Shown one piece after another: positions 9,374 through 18,736 of a stretch of DNA of 64,000 nucleotides (within the stretch, counting starts at the first letter, position 1; every line of letters begins with the position of its first letter). The translations under genes were made by a program, and so were the position numbers. Source of the DNA: Luteococcus japonicus (GTDB lineage: Bacteria > Actinomycetota > Actinomycetes > Propionibacteriales > Propionibacteriaceae); contig NZ_RKHG01000001.1 of NCBI RefSeq assembly GCF_003752415.1, positions 3,388,850-3,452,849 of the forward strand, given 5' to 3'. The notes beneath the pieces were generated by a model that worked only from the letters and a program-made list of their open reading frames with translations, made no database searches and was not told the origin of the DNA.

Positions 9374-12139
9374 GTGATTCCACGCGAGGAACCCGGCCCC
9401 ATCATCAACGGCCTGCCGACCAACCTGCCGGATGCAGATCCGCAGGAGACCTCCGAGTGGCTCGAGTCCCTCGACGGCATCATCGACGCCGAGGGCCGCA
9501 ACCGCGCCCGCTACGTCATGCTCAAGCTGCTGGAGCGCGCCCGCGAGCGCCAGATCGGCGTCCCGTCGCTGACCAGCACCGACTACGTCAACACCATTCC
9601 GGCCGAGACCGAACCCGCCTACCCCGGCGACGAGGACCTCGAGCGCGGCTACCGTCGCCTGCTGCGCTGGAATGCCGCCATGACGGTGCACCGCGCCCAG
9701 CGTCCCGGCGTCGGCGTCGGTGGCCACATTGCCTCCTATGCCTCCGCGGCCACCCTCTACGAGGTGGGCCTCAACCACTTCTGGCGTGGCCAGGACCACC
9801 CCGGTGGCGGCGACCAGATCTTCTTCCAGGGTCACGCCAGCCCCGGCATGTACGCGCGCGCCTTCCTCGAGGGTCGCCTGTCCGAGACGGACCTGGACGG
9901 CTTCCGCCAGGAGAAGAGCCACATCGTCGACGGCCAGATCCGTGCGCTGCCGTCCTACCCGCACCCGCGCCAGCTGCCCAACTTCTGGCAGTTCCCGACG
10001 GTGTCCATGGGCCTGGGCCCGATGAATGCCATCCACCAGGCGCAGTTCAACCGCTACCTGCACAACCGCGGCATCAAGGACACCTCGCAGCAGCGCGTGT
10101 GGGCCTTCCTCGGCGACGGAGAGATGGACGAGCCCGAGTCGCGCGGCATGCTGCAGCTGGCCGCCAATGAGAACCTCGACAACCTGACCTTCGTCGTCAA
10201 CTGCAACCTGCAGCGCCTCGACGGCCCGGTGCGTGGCAATGGCAAGATCATCCAGGAGCTGGAGGCGCAGTTCCGTGGCGCCGGCTGGAATGTGATCAAG
10301 GTGATCTGGGGTCGTGGCTGGGATCCGCTGCTGGCCAGTGACACCGAGGGTGCGCTGGTGAACCTGATGAATGCCACCCCCGATGGTGACTACCAGACCT
10401 TCAAGGCCAATGACGGCGCCTACGTGCGCGAGCACTTCTTCAACCGTGATCCGCGCACCGCGGCGATGGTGGCGGACTGGAGCGACGAGGAGGTCTGGAA
10501 CCTCAAGCGCGGCGGTCACGACTACCAGAAGGTCTACGCAGCCTACAAGAGCGCCACCGAGTTCACCGGTGCTCCCACCGTGATCCTGGCCCAGACCATC
10601 AAGGGCTACTTCCTGGGCACCCACTTCGCGGGCCGCAATGCGACCCACCAGATGAAGAAGATGGCGCTGGACGACCTCAAGGGCTTCCGCGACCGTCTGC
10701 AGATGCCGATCACCGACGCCCAGCTGGAGGAGAACCCCTACCAGCCGCCGTACATCAACCCGGGTCCGGAGGATCCGCGGATCAAGTACATGATGGAGCG
10801 TCGCCGCGAGCTGGGTGGCTTCATCCCCGAGCGTCGGCACAGCCCCAAACAGGCCCTGGCGCTTCCGGAGGAGAAGGCCTACGCCGGTGTGAAGAAGGGT
10901 TCGGGCAACCAGCAGATCGCCACCACGATGGCCTTCGTGCGCCTGCTCAAGGACCTGATGCGGGACAAGGCCTTCGCGCCGCACGTCGTCCCGATCATCC
11001 CCGACGAGGCCCGCACCTTCGGCATGGACTCGTTCTTCCCGACGATCAAGATCTACAACCCGAACGGGCAGAACTACACGCCGGTGGACCACGAGCTGAT
11101 GCTCAGCTACCGCGAGGCCACCAATGGCCAGATCCTGCACATGGGCATCAACGAGGCCGGTTCGATGGCGGCCTTCACCGCGGCCGCCACGTCCTACTCC
11201 ACCCACGGCGTGCCGATGGTTCCGATCTACATCTTCTACTCGATGTTCGGATTCCAGCGCACCGGTGACTCCATGTGGGCCGCCGCCGACCAGCTCGGCC
11301 GCGGCTTCCTGATCGGCGCCACTGCCGGCCGCACCACCCTGACCGGCGAGGGTACCCAGCACATGGACGGCCACAGCCCGCTGCTGGCCGCCACCAATAC
11401 GGCAGTCAAGTCCTATGACCCCGCCTATGCCTACGAGATTGCGCACATCGTCAAGCGCGGTCTGGAGGAGATGTACGGCGAGGACCCGAAGGACGTCATC
11501 TACTACCTGACGGTCTACAACGAGCCCATCGTGATGCCCAAGGAGCCGGAGGGCATTGACACCGAGGGCATCGTGAAGGGCATGTACCTGCTCAAGGAGG
11601 GCAGCTTCGAGGGCGTCGGCCAGGACGCACGCCGTGCACAGCTGCTCTCCTCGGGTGTCGGTGTGGCGTGGGCGCTGGAGGCCCAGGAGCTTCTGAAGCG
11701 GGACTTCGGTGTCGTTGCCGACGTGTGGAGCGTCACCAGCTGGGGCGAGCTGCGTCACGACGGCCTGGCGTGCGACGAGCACAACTTCCTCCACCCCACC
11801 GAGGAGAAGCGGGTGCCCTACGTCACCCAGTGCCTGGAGGGACGTCCCGGCCCGGTGGTCGCGGTCAGCGACTACATGCGCCAGGTGCAGGACCAGATCG
11901 TCAACTGGGTGCCGGGTGACTTCGTCAGCCTGGGTGCCGACGGATTCGGTTTCTCCGACACCCGCCAGGCAGCCCGTCGCTTCTTCCACATCGACGGACC
12001 GTCGATGGTCGTGCGGACCCTGCAGCAGCTGGCCGCGCGGGGCGAGGTGCCCGCAGAGTGGCCGCTGCAGGCAGCCGAGAAGTACAACCTGCTCGACGTG
12101 AATGCCGGAACCTCCGGCAATGCGGGTGGCGACGCCTGA
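9374..12139 (+). CDS. aceE: Pyruvate dehydrogenase E1 component, homodimeric type
   Basis: Decarboxylates pyruvate with thiamine diphosphate and passes the acetyl group to E2 lipoamide. 921 residues, normal for AceE. Readable blocks are [20 protein letters not shown], the thiamine diphosphate motif [12 protein letters not shown] through [20 protein letters not shown], and the transketolase-like central domain [13 protein letters not shown] and [15 protein letters not shown]. The start is the GTG at 9374, with GAAAGGA 7 nt upstream. No E2 or E3 gene is nearby, as usual in actinobacteria where aceE stands apart. The DUF3052 gene follows. Confidence 0.97.
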   Translation: MIPREEPGPIINGLPTNLPDADPQETSEWLESLDGIIDAEGRNRARYVMLKLLERARERQIGVPSLTSTDYVNTIPAETEPAYPGDEDLERGYRRLLRWNAAMTVHRAQRPGVGVGGHIASYASAATLYEVGLNHFWRGQDHPGGGDQIFFQGHASPGMYARAFLEGRLSETDLDGFRQEKSHIVDGQIRALPSYPHPRQLPNFWQFPTVSMGLGPMNAIHQAQFNRYLHNRGIKDTSQQRVWAFLGDGEMDEPESRGMLQLAANENLDNLTFVVNCNLQRLDGPVRGNGKIIQELEAQFRGAGWNVIKVIWGRGWDPLLASDTEGALVNLMNATPDGDYQTFKANDGAYVREHFFNRDPRTAAMVADWSDEEVWNLKRGGHDYQKVYAAYKSATEFTGAPTVILAQTIKGYFLGTHFAGRNATHQMKKMALDDLKGFRDRLQMPITDAQLEENPYQPPYINPGPEDPRIKYMMERRRELGGFIPERRHSPKQALALPEEKAYAGVKKGSGNQQIATTMAFVRLLKDLMRDKAFAPHVVPIIPDEARTFGMDSFFPTIKIYNPNGQNYTPVDHELMLSYREATNGQILHMGINEAGSMAAFTAAATSYSTHGVPMVPIYIFYSMFGFQRTGDSMWAAADQLGRGFLIGATAGRTTLTGEGTQHMDGHSPLLAATNTAVKSYDPAYAYEIAHIVKRGLEEMYGEDPKDVIYYLTVYNEPIVMPKEPEGIDTEGIVKGMYLLKEGSFEGVGQDARRAQLLSSGVGVAWALEAQELLKRDFGVVADVWSVTSWGELRHDGLACDEHNFLHPTEEKRVPYVTQCLEGRPGPVVAVSDYMRQVQDQIVNWVPGDFVSLGADGFGFSDTRQAARRFFHIDGPSMVVRTLQQLAARGEVPAEWPLQAAEKYNLLDVNAGTSGNAGGDA

Positions 12140-12178
12140 CCTGAGTCGTGCTCCCCGAGCTTGTTCCGGGGGGATGGT

Positions 12179-12206
12179 GCCCGTTCCTCCGCGTGGAGGA
12201 GCGGGC
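12179..12206 (+). terminator. Hairpin after aceE
   Basis: A 12-bp stem (GCCCGTTCCTCC and GGAGGAGCGGGC, one G-T pair) with a GCGT loop, 40 bp past the aceE stop. There is no U-run, so termination is plausible but unproved. A smaller CCCC/GGGG hairpin precedes it at 12153-12171. Confidence 0.5.
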
Positions 12207-12315
12207 ATCGTCGCATTCTTGGCGGGGCCCACTACCACCTGCACCGGGTGATCTGGCAGGCTTGTGCCCATTGGACGTGCTGGGAATGGGTCCCGGCCAA
12301 GCAGGAAAGTGGGAA

Positions 12316-12747
12316 TTGACGGTGGTGACCGCGGCGCAGCCGGGGAGCGATGCCAAGCGCATCGCACAGATGGGGCTCAGCGAGGGCATGGTCGTGCAGG
12401 AGATCGGCTGGGACAGCGATGTAGACGAGGACCTGCGCAATGACGTGATGGATGCCATCGACGCGGACCTGGTCGAGGAGGCCCTCGAAGCCGTCGACAT
12501 GGTTCTGCTGTGGTGGCGGGAGGACGACGGCGACGTCGTCGACGGGTTGGTGGATTCGCTGACCGACCTGGCCAGCGGTGGCATCATCTGGCTGCTCACC
12601 CCGAAGGTGGGACGCGAGGGCTACATCGACCCCGCCGACATTGCCGAGGGGGCGAAGACGGCCGGGCTTGCCCTGAGCAGCCCCGCGAACCTGTCGCAGG
12701 ACTGGCAGGGCCACAAGTTCGTCCGCCCCAAGGGCGGCAAGAAGTAA
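12316..12747 (+). CDS. DUF3052 family protein
   Basis: A small acidic cytoplasmic protein, about 143 residues, of an actinobacterial family without assigned function. Family blocks are MGLSEGMVVQEIGWDSDVDE, VLLWWREDDGDVVDGLVD and GGIIWLLTPKVGREGYI. Genes of this family often sit beside aceE, as here. The start is uncertain: TTG at 12316 has AGGAAAG 6 nt upstream; GTG codons at 12322 and 12325 in the same frame are alternatives. It is convergent with the ABC exporter gene. Confidence 0.85.
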   Translation: MTVVTAAQPGSDAKRIAQMGLSEGMVVQEIGWDSDVDEDLRNDVMDAIDADLVEEALEAVDMVLLWWREDDGDVVDGLVDSLTDLASGGIIWLLTPKVGREGYIDPADIAEGAKTAGLALSSPANLSQDWQGHKFVRPKGGKK

Positions 12748-12751
12748 CGGC

Positions 12752-14587
12752 TCACGCCGTGATGTCGAACTCCTTGAGCTTCTTGCGGTCCCGCTTGCTG
12801 CCGGCCGCCTGGAGCGCGAGGAGTTCGGCGTAGATGCCGCCGGACCGCGCCAACTCCTCCGGGGTGCCGATCTCGTCGACACGGCCCTTGCGCAGCGTGA
12901 CGATCCGGTCCACTGAGGCGATGGTGCTCAGCCGGTGCGCGATGATCACGCTGGTCCGGCCGTGCATCAGCCGGTCCAGCCCCTCCTGCACCAGGCGTTC
13001 GCTCTTGGAGTCCAGGGCGCTGGTCGCCTCGTCGAGCACCAGGATCGGGGCATCTTTCAGCATGGCCCGGGCCACGGCGATGCGCTGTTTCTGTCCGCCG
13101 GACAGCTTGAGGCCGCGCTCACCGATCAGGGTGTCGTAGCCCTCGTCGAAGCCCATGATGAAGTCGTGGGCATTGGCCTCCACGGCCGCAGCACGGATCT
13201 GCTCGTCGGTGGCCTGCGGGTTGGCGTAGGCGATGTTCTCGCGGATGGTGCCGCTGAACAGGCTCGCGTCCTGGAAGACGACGCCCACACTGCCGCGCAG
13301 CAGTTCGGTGGGGGTCTCGGTGATGGAATTGCCCGCCACACGCACCTGCCCATGGTCCAGCGGGTACAGGCCCAGCAGCAGGCTGACCAGGGTGGTCTTG
13401 CCGCCACCGGACTCTCCGACGAAGGCAACCCGCTCGCCCTGGGCGATGGCGAAGCTCACGTCGTGCAGCACCTCGTGGCCGTCCTCATAGCCGAAGCTTG
13501 CCTCCCGGAACTCGATCATCGGCTCGCCGTCGCCCAGCGGTCGCGGCTCGGCAACCACCGGAGCGGCCAGGGCCTCGCGCTCCTGCTCCTCGGCCATCAC
13601 CGCGAAGTAGTCGCGGCTACCGGCGATGGCGCGCTGGGCGGTGTCCACCAGGTAGCTCATCATCATGGCGGGCTGCTTGGCGAGGCTGACCAGCTGGATC
13701 AGCAGCACCATCACGCCCACCGTGAAGGCGCCCTGCATGGTGCGCACGAAGATCAGGGCGTGGATCCCGAAGAAGATCACGTTCATGGCCCCACGGCGGG
13801 CGGCATCCATCGCGTGCCAGTAGCGCGACTGCTGCCTGGTGAGACCCACCGTGGCGTCGTAGTGCTGGCCGAAGCTGAGCAGTTCCCGCTTCTCCTGCAC
13901 GAAGGACTTCACGACGCGGATCTGGCCGATCACCTCGGCGAAGCGGCCACCGGCGATGTCGACGTGGGTGTTCTTCTCCGCCTCCAGCTTCTGCCACTTC
14001 TTGCTGGTCAGGGTGGTCAGCCACATGTAGGTGGGGAAGATGACCAGCAACAGCAGGGAGATCCAGGGCGAGTACCAGGCAGTGATCACCAGAGAGGCGG
14101 CCAGGGTCAGCAGCATCGGGAAGAAGTTGTTGCTGAAGCTCTGCAGGAACTGGGTGGTCTCGGTGATGGAGCGCTGCAGACGGCTGATGATGGTGCCGGT
14201 CAGGGCAGTGTCGTAGTAGCGCTGGGGGAGGGTGAGCAGCTTGCGGAAGTAGCGTTGGCTGAGCCGGGCGCGCAGCCGGGCGGCCATCACGTCACCCAGG
14301 TAGCCGCCGATGTTGCTGATCACCGTGTTGGCCAGGTCCGCCGCCAGAAGTGCGACGGCCAGCCAGATCACCACGCCGATGCCGCGGCTGTTGCCCTGGA
14401 GACTGCCGACGACCTCGTCGGTGGCCGCCTTGATGATGAAGGGCGTGAGCAGCCCGGTGACGGCGGTCAGCACCGAGCAGACGATGATGCCGGTGTAGAA
14501 CCAGCGCAGCTCCTTCACTGCGGCGAGGATCTGGACGAGACTGCGCACAACTGGCTCCTGGGGTGGGGGCGGGCGTCGCCGGGGCAT
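12752..14587 (-). CDS. ABC exporter, fused permease and ATPase
   Basis: 611 residues: a six-helix transmembrane domain (residues about 30-325) followed by a nucleotide-binding domain with Walker A GESGGGKTT, Q-loop VFQDASLFSG, signature LSGGQKQR, Walker B ILVLDEATSALD and switch His in IIAHRLS. It would work as a homodimeric lipid, peptide or drug exporter of the MsbA/LmrA type; the cargo is unknown. A TAGACT hexamer lies upstream on the minus strand (14602-14607), giving a short leader. It is divergent from the nitrilase operon. Confidence 0.92.
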   Translation of the reverse strand: MPRRRPPPPQEPVVRSLVQILAAVKELRWFYTGIIVCSVLTAVTGLLTPFIIKAATDEVVGSLQGNSRGIGVVIWLAVALLAADLANTVISNIGGYLGDVMAARLRARLSQRYFRKLLTLPQRYYDTALTGTIISRLQRSITETTQFLQSFSNNFFPMLLTLAASLVITAWYSPWISLLLLVIFPTYMWLTTLTSKKWQKLEAEKNTHVDIAGGRFAEVIGQIRVVKSFVQEKRELLSFGQHYDATVGLTRQQSRYWHAMDAARRGAMNVIFFGIHALIFVRTMQGAFTVGVMVLLIQLVSLAKQPAMMMSYLVDTAQRAIAGSRDYFAVMAEEQEREALAAPVVAEPRPLGDGEPMIEFREASFGYEDGHEVLHDVSFAIAQGERVAFVGESGGGKTTLVSLLLGLYPLDHGQVRVAGNSITETPTELLRGSVGVVFQDASLFSGTIRENIAYANPQATDEQIRAAAVEANAHDFIMGFDEGYDTLIGERGLKLSGGQKQRIAVARAMLKDAPILVLDEATSALDSKSERLVQEGLDRLMHGRTSVIIAHRLSTIASVDRIVTLRKGRVDEIGTPEELARSGGIYAELLALQAAGSKRDRKKLKEFDITA

Positions 14588-14651
14588 TTCAACGACAGAT
14601 CAGTCTACGCCCACGTTACGATGGGCGCCCGACGGCAGAAGGGACTCCGCC

Positions 14652-14864
14652 ATGGCACGGGCACGAGAGCTGGACCGCAACGCACGCTGGGTGAACATCG
14701 GGATGATCTTTGCGATGGCGTGCACCATCGCCAGCCAGGCCTTGCAATTGAAGGGTGGGGTCACTTCGGTCTGGCCCCGCGTCGCCCTCATCGCGGCCTG
14801 CGCCGTCGTGCTGGTTGTCTTCGCCGTGCGGCTCCTTCGGGCAAGGAGAAATGACTATGTCTGA
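14652..14864 (+). CDS. Small two-helix membrane protein
   Basis: 70 residues with two predicted membrane helices (about residues 14-32 and 42-62) and basic ends. No family is recognised. It is the first gene of an operon: its last 8 bases overlap the start of the nitrilase gene, so the two are probably translated together. A TACGAT hexamer about 35 bp upstream could be its -10 box. Confidence 0.6.
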   Translation: MARARELDRNARWVNIGMIFAMACTIASQALQLKGGVTSVWPRVALIAACAVVLVVFAVRLLRARRNDYV

Positions 14865-15648
14865 GACCCTCACCGTCGCACTGGCCCAGATCAGGGCTGG
14901 CAAGGATCCCGGCCAGAACCTGGAGCTGGTGCGCGAGCACACGGCCCGGGCCGCGGGGCTGGGGGCCCAGCTGGTGGTCTTCCCGGAGGCGACGATGGTG
15001 CGCTTCGGGCCGGACCCCCGCGAGGCGGCCGAGCAGTGGTCCGATCGCTGGCTCGCCGCGCTGCCGGAGATTGCCCGGGAGCACGGCGTCGTGCTCATGG
15101 TGGGGATCTTCGTGCCCAGCGCCGACGGCCGGGTCCGCAACCGCGTCGTGGTCACCGACGGCAGCGGCGTGGACGCCCACTATGACAAGGTGCACCTGTT
15201 CGACGCGATGGGCACTCGGGAGTCCGCACACACCGAGGCCGGGAACGGCTATGTCGTCGTCGACGCCCTGGGGACCCGGATTGGGCTGGCCACCTGTTAC
15301 GACGTGCGCTTCGCGGAGCAGTTCGCGGCACTGGGACGGGAGGGGGCGGAGCTGGTCTGCCTGCCCACGGCCTGGGCCGACGGCCCGCGCAAGGCCGAGC
15401 AGTGGAATCTGTTGGTGCGTGCCCGCGCCATGGACGCCCAGGCCTGGGTGCTGGGGTGTGACCAGGCCTTCGACCCCGACGCCAGGCTGAGCTTCGGGGT
15501 GGGGCGCTCACTGGTGTCGGGGCCGCTCGGTGAGGTCATCGCCGAGGCCGGTGCCGACGAGGATGTCCTCGTCGCGCAGATCGATCTGGACGAGGTGCGC
15601 CGCGTCCGGCGCGATGTCCCCGTCCTGTCTGGCAAGGAGATGGCATGA
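14857..15648 (+). CDS. Carbon-nitrogen hydrolase (nitrilase family, amidase-like)
   Basis: 263 residues with the full nitrilase catalytic set: Glu in VFPEATMVRFG, Lys in DKVHLFDAMGTRE, and Cys in GLATCYDVRFAEQ. It resembles the omega-amidase/Nit1 branch that hydrolyses amide metabolites such as deaminated glutathione; the substrate is not fixed by sequence. ATG at 14857 is preferred over 14851 because AAGGAG is 8 nt upstream. It overlaps the genes on both sides. Confidence 0.88.
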   Translation: MSETLTVALAQIRAGKDPGQNLELVREHTARAAGLGAQLVVFPEATMVRFGPDPREAAEQWSDRWLAALPEIAREHGVVLMVGIFVPSADGRVRNRVVVTDGSGVDAHYDKVHLFDAMGTRESAHTEAGNGYVVVDALGTRIGLATCYDVRFAEQFAALGREGAELVCLPTAWADGPRKAEQWNLLVRARAMDAQAWVLGCDQAFDPDARLSFGVGRSLVSGPLGEVIAEAGADEDVLVAQIDLDEVRRVRRDVPVLSGKEMA

Positions 15649-16274
15649 GGCTCACCACGGTCGAGTCGCCCGAGACCCGCGACCACTTCGGCCCCAATCC
15701 GTGGGCGCCGGGCGAACGTCGCCTGACCTTCCACCTGACCCTGCAGGCGTCGCCAGAGGTCTACGACGCCGCGCTGCGCGTGCAGGACGTCCTGGAAGGG
15801 CAGGAGCACGTCCGTCCGGTGCCGCGGGCCTGGTTGCACCTGACCATGTCGAGCCTGGGCCGCGAGGACGCGGTGGACCGCGTGGACCTGGCCGATGTGG
15901 CGGACAGGGTCTTCGACCAGTGGCCTCGGTTCGCGGGTGAGCGCATCGTCTACGAGCAGCTGCTCATCGCCGACGAGTCCGTGATGCTCATGGCCCGCGA
16001 TGACCAGTGGCTGCAGGACCTCGCCGAGGTGCAGCGACGCGCGGTGGACGGCCTGCTGGGCGAACGGCCGTGGCGACGTCTGCAGCCGCACACCTCGCTG
16101 GCCTACCTCAACGGTCCGGTTCCGGTTGCCGGCCTGGCCGAGCGGCTCGCCCCGGCGGCCGCCAGCCTTCCGGAGGTCATCGCGGGGCCGCCCGTGCTCA
16201 CGCTGATGTCGCTGTCGCGTGAGACGGGTGACTACACCTGGCAGGTGCTGCGCGACGAGGGGCCGGTGGGCTGA
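15645..16274 (+). CDS. 2'-5' RNA ligase/2H phosphoesterase family protein
   Basis: 209 residues with two H-x-T/S-x motifs typical of 2H phosphoesterases: HLTM in WLHLTMSSLG (about residue 66) and HTSL in LQPHTSLAYLNG (about residue 147). Such enzymes act on cyclic or 2',5'-linked nucleotides. It starts with ATGA overlapping the nitrilase stop and ends the operon. The pairing of these two activities is not explained by known pathways. Confidence 0.8.
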   Translation: MRLTTVESPETRDHFGPNPWAPGERRLTFHLTLQASPEVYDAALRVQDVLEGQEHVRPVPRAWLHLTMSSLGREDAVDRVDLADVADRVFDQWPRFAGERIVYEQLLIADESVMLMARDDQWLQDLAEVQRRAVDGLLGERPWRRLQPHTSLAYLNGPVPVAGLAERLAPAAASLPEVIAGPPVLTLMSLSRETGDYTWQVLRDEGPVG

Positions 16275-16277
16275 GGC

Positions 16278-17063
16278 TCAGCGCTTCGTCGGGGCCGCCG
16301 CGGGTGTGGGGCCCTTGGTGGCAGGATCTGCATCGGGTGCCAGTTCGGTGGGCACCACGACGAGCTCCTTGTCCCACCGGGGATCGCTGAGCAGCGCAGC
16401 CACCTGCTGCTGCGTCAGCAGATGTCCCGGCCGAGTGACCTTGTGCTCGAGGGCACCCTGCTGGCCGAACCAGATGACGCGCTGGTCGGGGCGTTGCAGG
16501 TAGCTCCACATGCCCTGCCCCGCCTTCTCCGTGTCGATCGAGGTGGCCATCGTGGCCGCGCCGACCTTGGTTGTGACGCACCCCGCCTGGCGGCAGCTGG
16601 CTGCCGAATAGGGATGCCAGCGCACGTCATCCATGCCAATCGCTGCCCACGATGTGCCCTTGACGTCGGTCACCTCCATGCTGAGCGCCTGGATCTCCTG
16701 GGAGTAGGTGTACTTGATCGACTTGCCGGGCAGATGGCTGGCGACGATGGCCTTCATGCCGGGTGTGGCGGGGATCGGCCGCCCCGGATCGGGGACGCTG
16801 GCTGGCAACGGGGTCTGACTCGTGACGGGCAGCGGGCTGGGCTGCGCGGCCACGTCGACCTGCTCCCGCGGGATGGCCGACCAGCCCAGGCCCACCGTCG
16901 CGACGGCGGCAGCCGTGATTCCGGCGCCTGCGACGAGGCGACGTCGCTGCACGGTGCGCCGGCCAGTGGCCAGGGCACCGGTGACAAGTTCGTCCTCGAA
17001 CCAGAGGGGGGAGTCGAGGTGGTCGGCAAGGGCGGACAGGATGGGGTCCTTGTGCGTGTTCAT
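16278..17063 (-). CDS. Membrane-anchored anti-sigma-like protein
   Basis: 261 residues: a 45-residue cytoplasmic N-terminus, one membrane helix (about residues 52-72, LVAGAGITAAAVATVGLGW), a Pro/Ser-rich spacer, then an extracytoplasmic domain with one Cys pair (CRQAGC). No named family is recognised in the outer domain. The ATG at 17063 has GAAGGA 6 nt upstream and starts 16 bp after the sigma-factor gene ends. The position and topology match a transmembrane regulator of the adjacent ECF sigma factor; that role is inferred. Confidence 0.65.
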   Translation of the reverse strand: MNTHKDPILSALADHLDSPLWFEDELVTGALATGRRTVQRRRLVAGAGITAAAVATVGLGWSAIPREQVDVAAQPSPLPVTSQTPLPASVPDPGRPIPATPGMKAIVASHLPGKSIKYTYSQEIQALSMEVTDVKGTSWAAIGMDDVRWHPYSAASCRQAGCVTTKVGAATMATSIDTEKAGQGMWSYLQRPDQRVIWFGQQGALEHKVTRPGHLLTQQQVAALLSDPRWDKELVVVPTELAPDADPATKGPTPAAAPTKR

Positions 17064-17079
17064 GGTGTGTCCTTCGACG

Positions 17080-17565
17080 TCAGGGGATGGTGGTGAGGGC
17101 GGGGCTGGTGCGCAGGCTGGCCAGGGCACGGCTGGACGTGGTGCGAACCCAACCTTCGGAACGGCCGAACATGCCTGCCACCTGCTTTACCGGTAGGTCA
17201 TCGATGTAGCGAGCCACCACGAGCGCCCGCAGATCGGGTTCGAGTTGGACCAGGGCCCGTGCCAGGTCGAGTCGCAGCTCCGTGTCATCGACGGGGCCGC
17301 CGGCCTCGGGCAGCGCTTCACTGGGAAGTTCGCCGGATGACCGTCGCCGAGAGTGGTCAATCGCCAGCCGGTAGAGGATCGTGAACGCGTAACCGCGCGG
17401 ATTGTCCTGTGTGCGTACCCGTCGGAAGTTGACGTACAGCTTGGTCAGGGTCTCCTGCGTGAGGTCCTCGGCGAGCTGTGGGTTGCGGGTGATCAGCAGG
17501 GCCCGTCTGTACAGGCCGGCGGCGATCTGTCCTGCCAGCTCGCAGAATTCCGCGTCGCGGTTCAT
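17080..17565 (-). CDS. ECF-type RNA polymerase sigma factor
   Basis: 161 residues with sigma region 2 (LAEDLTQETLTKLYVNF then NPRGYAFTILYRLAIDHSRRR) and region 4 (VQLEPDLRALVVARYIDD, VKQVAGMFGRSEGWVRTTSS), and no region 1 or 3. It resembles the actinobacterial SigE-like family of ECF factors. The ATG at 17565 has AAGGAGG 5 nt upstream. It is cotranscribed with the membrane protein downstream, the usual sigma/anti-sigma layout. The signal and regulon are unknown. Confidence 0.9.
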   Translation of the reverse strand: MNRDAEFCELAGQIAAGLYRRALLITRNPQLAEDLTQETLTKLYVNFRRVRTQDNPRGYAFTILYRLAIDHSRRRSSGELPSEALPEAGGPVDDTELRLDLARALVQLEPDLRALVVARYIDDLPVKQVAGMFGRSEGWVRTTSSRALASLRTSPALTTIP

Positions 17566-17655
17566 GCGCACCTCCTTTGCCATCATGTCCGTGTGTGCCC
17601 TGTACTACGCACGGGCCGCCGGATTCGTCACAGATCGGTTTGCAAGACTGGGGAC

Positions 17656-18651
17656 ATGACCGGATACCTCGCTTCCCCCGACCGCTATGACCAGATGCCC
17701 TACCGCGGCTGTGGGAAGTGGGGCCTCAAGCTGCCCGTGCTGAGCCTGGGCCTGTGGCACAACTTCGGTGACCTGACGACGGGCGATACCCAGCGTGCCA
17801 TCGTGCGTCGCGCCTTCGACGCCGGCATCACCCACATCGACCTGGCCAACAACTACGGCCCGCCCTATGGCCAGGCCGAGCTGAACTTCGGCCGGCTCTT
17901 CGCCGATGACCTCAAGCCCTACCGCGACGAGCTCATCATCTCCACCAAGGCCGGCTACGACATGTGGCCCGGCCCCTACGGCCAGGGCGGCGGCACCCGC
18001 AAGTACCTGCTGGCCAGCCTGGACCAGTCGCTGGAGCGGATGGGCCTGGACTACGTCGACATCTTCTACAGCCACCGCTTCGACGCGGACACGCCGCTGG
18101 AGGAGACGATGATGGCCCTGGACCAGGCGGTCCGCAGCGGCAAGGCCCTCTATGTCGGCATCTCCTCCTACAGCCCGGAGCAGACGGCCCAGGCCAACAC
18201 GATCGCCCGGGAGCTGGGTACCCCGCTGCTGATCCACCAGCCCAGGTACTCCATGCTCGACCGTTGGGTGGAGGACGGCCTGGTCGATGAGTGCGAGCAG
18301 CAGGGGATGGGCATCATCGCCTTCAGCGCAATGAATCAGGGCATCCTCACCGATCGTTACCTGGACGGCATCCCGGCGGACTCGCGGGCGGCACGGGTGG
18401 ACAAGCTCGCCGGCCAGCTGGACCGGGCCACGCTGGACAAGGTCCGAGGCCTGGACGAGATGGCCAAGGAACGTGGCCAGAAGTTGGCCCAGATGGCCCT
18501 TGCCTGGGTGCTGCGTGACGAGCGGGTCACCTCGACGCTGGTCAGCGCCAGCTCCCTGGCCCAGCTGGAGGACAACCTCAAGACCCTGGACAACCTGGCC
18601 TTCGAGGACGCAGAACTGGCCAGGGTCGACGAGATCCTGGCCAGTTCATAG
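17656..18651 (+). CDS. Aldo/keto reductase, L-glyceraldehyde-3-phosphate reductase type
   Basis: 331-residue TIM-barrel NADPH oxidoreductase of the YghZ/AKR14 group. Blocks include THIDLANNYGPPYGQAE (catalytic Asp/Tyr region), IISTKAGYDMWPGPYG (catalytic Lys), DIFYSHRFD (catalytic His) and the cofactor end VSASSLAQLEDN. The longer insert after the Lys block and the GPYG sequence are typical of YghZ, which reduces L-glyceraldehyde 3-phosphate and other aldehydes. An AAGACT hexamer 6 nt before the ATG may be its -10 box. Divergent from the sigma-factor gene. Confidence 0.88.
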   Translation: MTGYLASPDRYDQMPYRGCGKWGLKLPVLSLGLWHNFGDLTTGDTQRAIVRRAFDAGITHIDLANNYGPPYGQAELNFGRLFADDLKPYRDELIISTKAGYDMWPGPYGQGGGTRKYLLASLDQSLERMGLDYVDIFYSHRFDADTPLEETMMALDQAVRSGKALYVGISSYSPEQTAQANTIARELGTPLLIHQPRYSMLDRWVEDGLVDECEQQGMGIIAFSAMNQGILTDRYLDGIPADSRAARVDKLAGQLDRATLDKVRGLDEMAKERGQKLAQMALAWVLRDERVTSTLVSASSLAQLEDNLKTLDNLAFEDAELARVDEILASS

Positions 18652-18652
18652 G

Positions 18653-18674
18653 CAAGGGGGACGACCCCCCTTGA
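18653..18674 (+). terminator. Weak G/C hairpin after aldo/keto reductase
   Basis: CAAGGGGG and CCCCCTTG arms around an ACGA loop, with one bulged C, just after the stop codon. It may serve both convergent genes. Confidence 0.4.
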
Positions 18675-18736
18675 ACCCCCGGGCACTCGCGCGCACCGCC
18701 GCTCGCAGGCTCGCGGCTGCGCTCGTGTGAGGAACC

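Noticed and set aside
9203..12367. A 1054-codon minus-strand frame over aceE
   Set aside because: Antisense of aceE; no motifs and no start signals.
12935..14854. A 639-codon plus-strand frame opposite the ABC exporter
   Set aside because: Mirror of the exporter; Gly/His/Gln-rich and without any family pattern.
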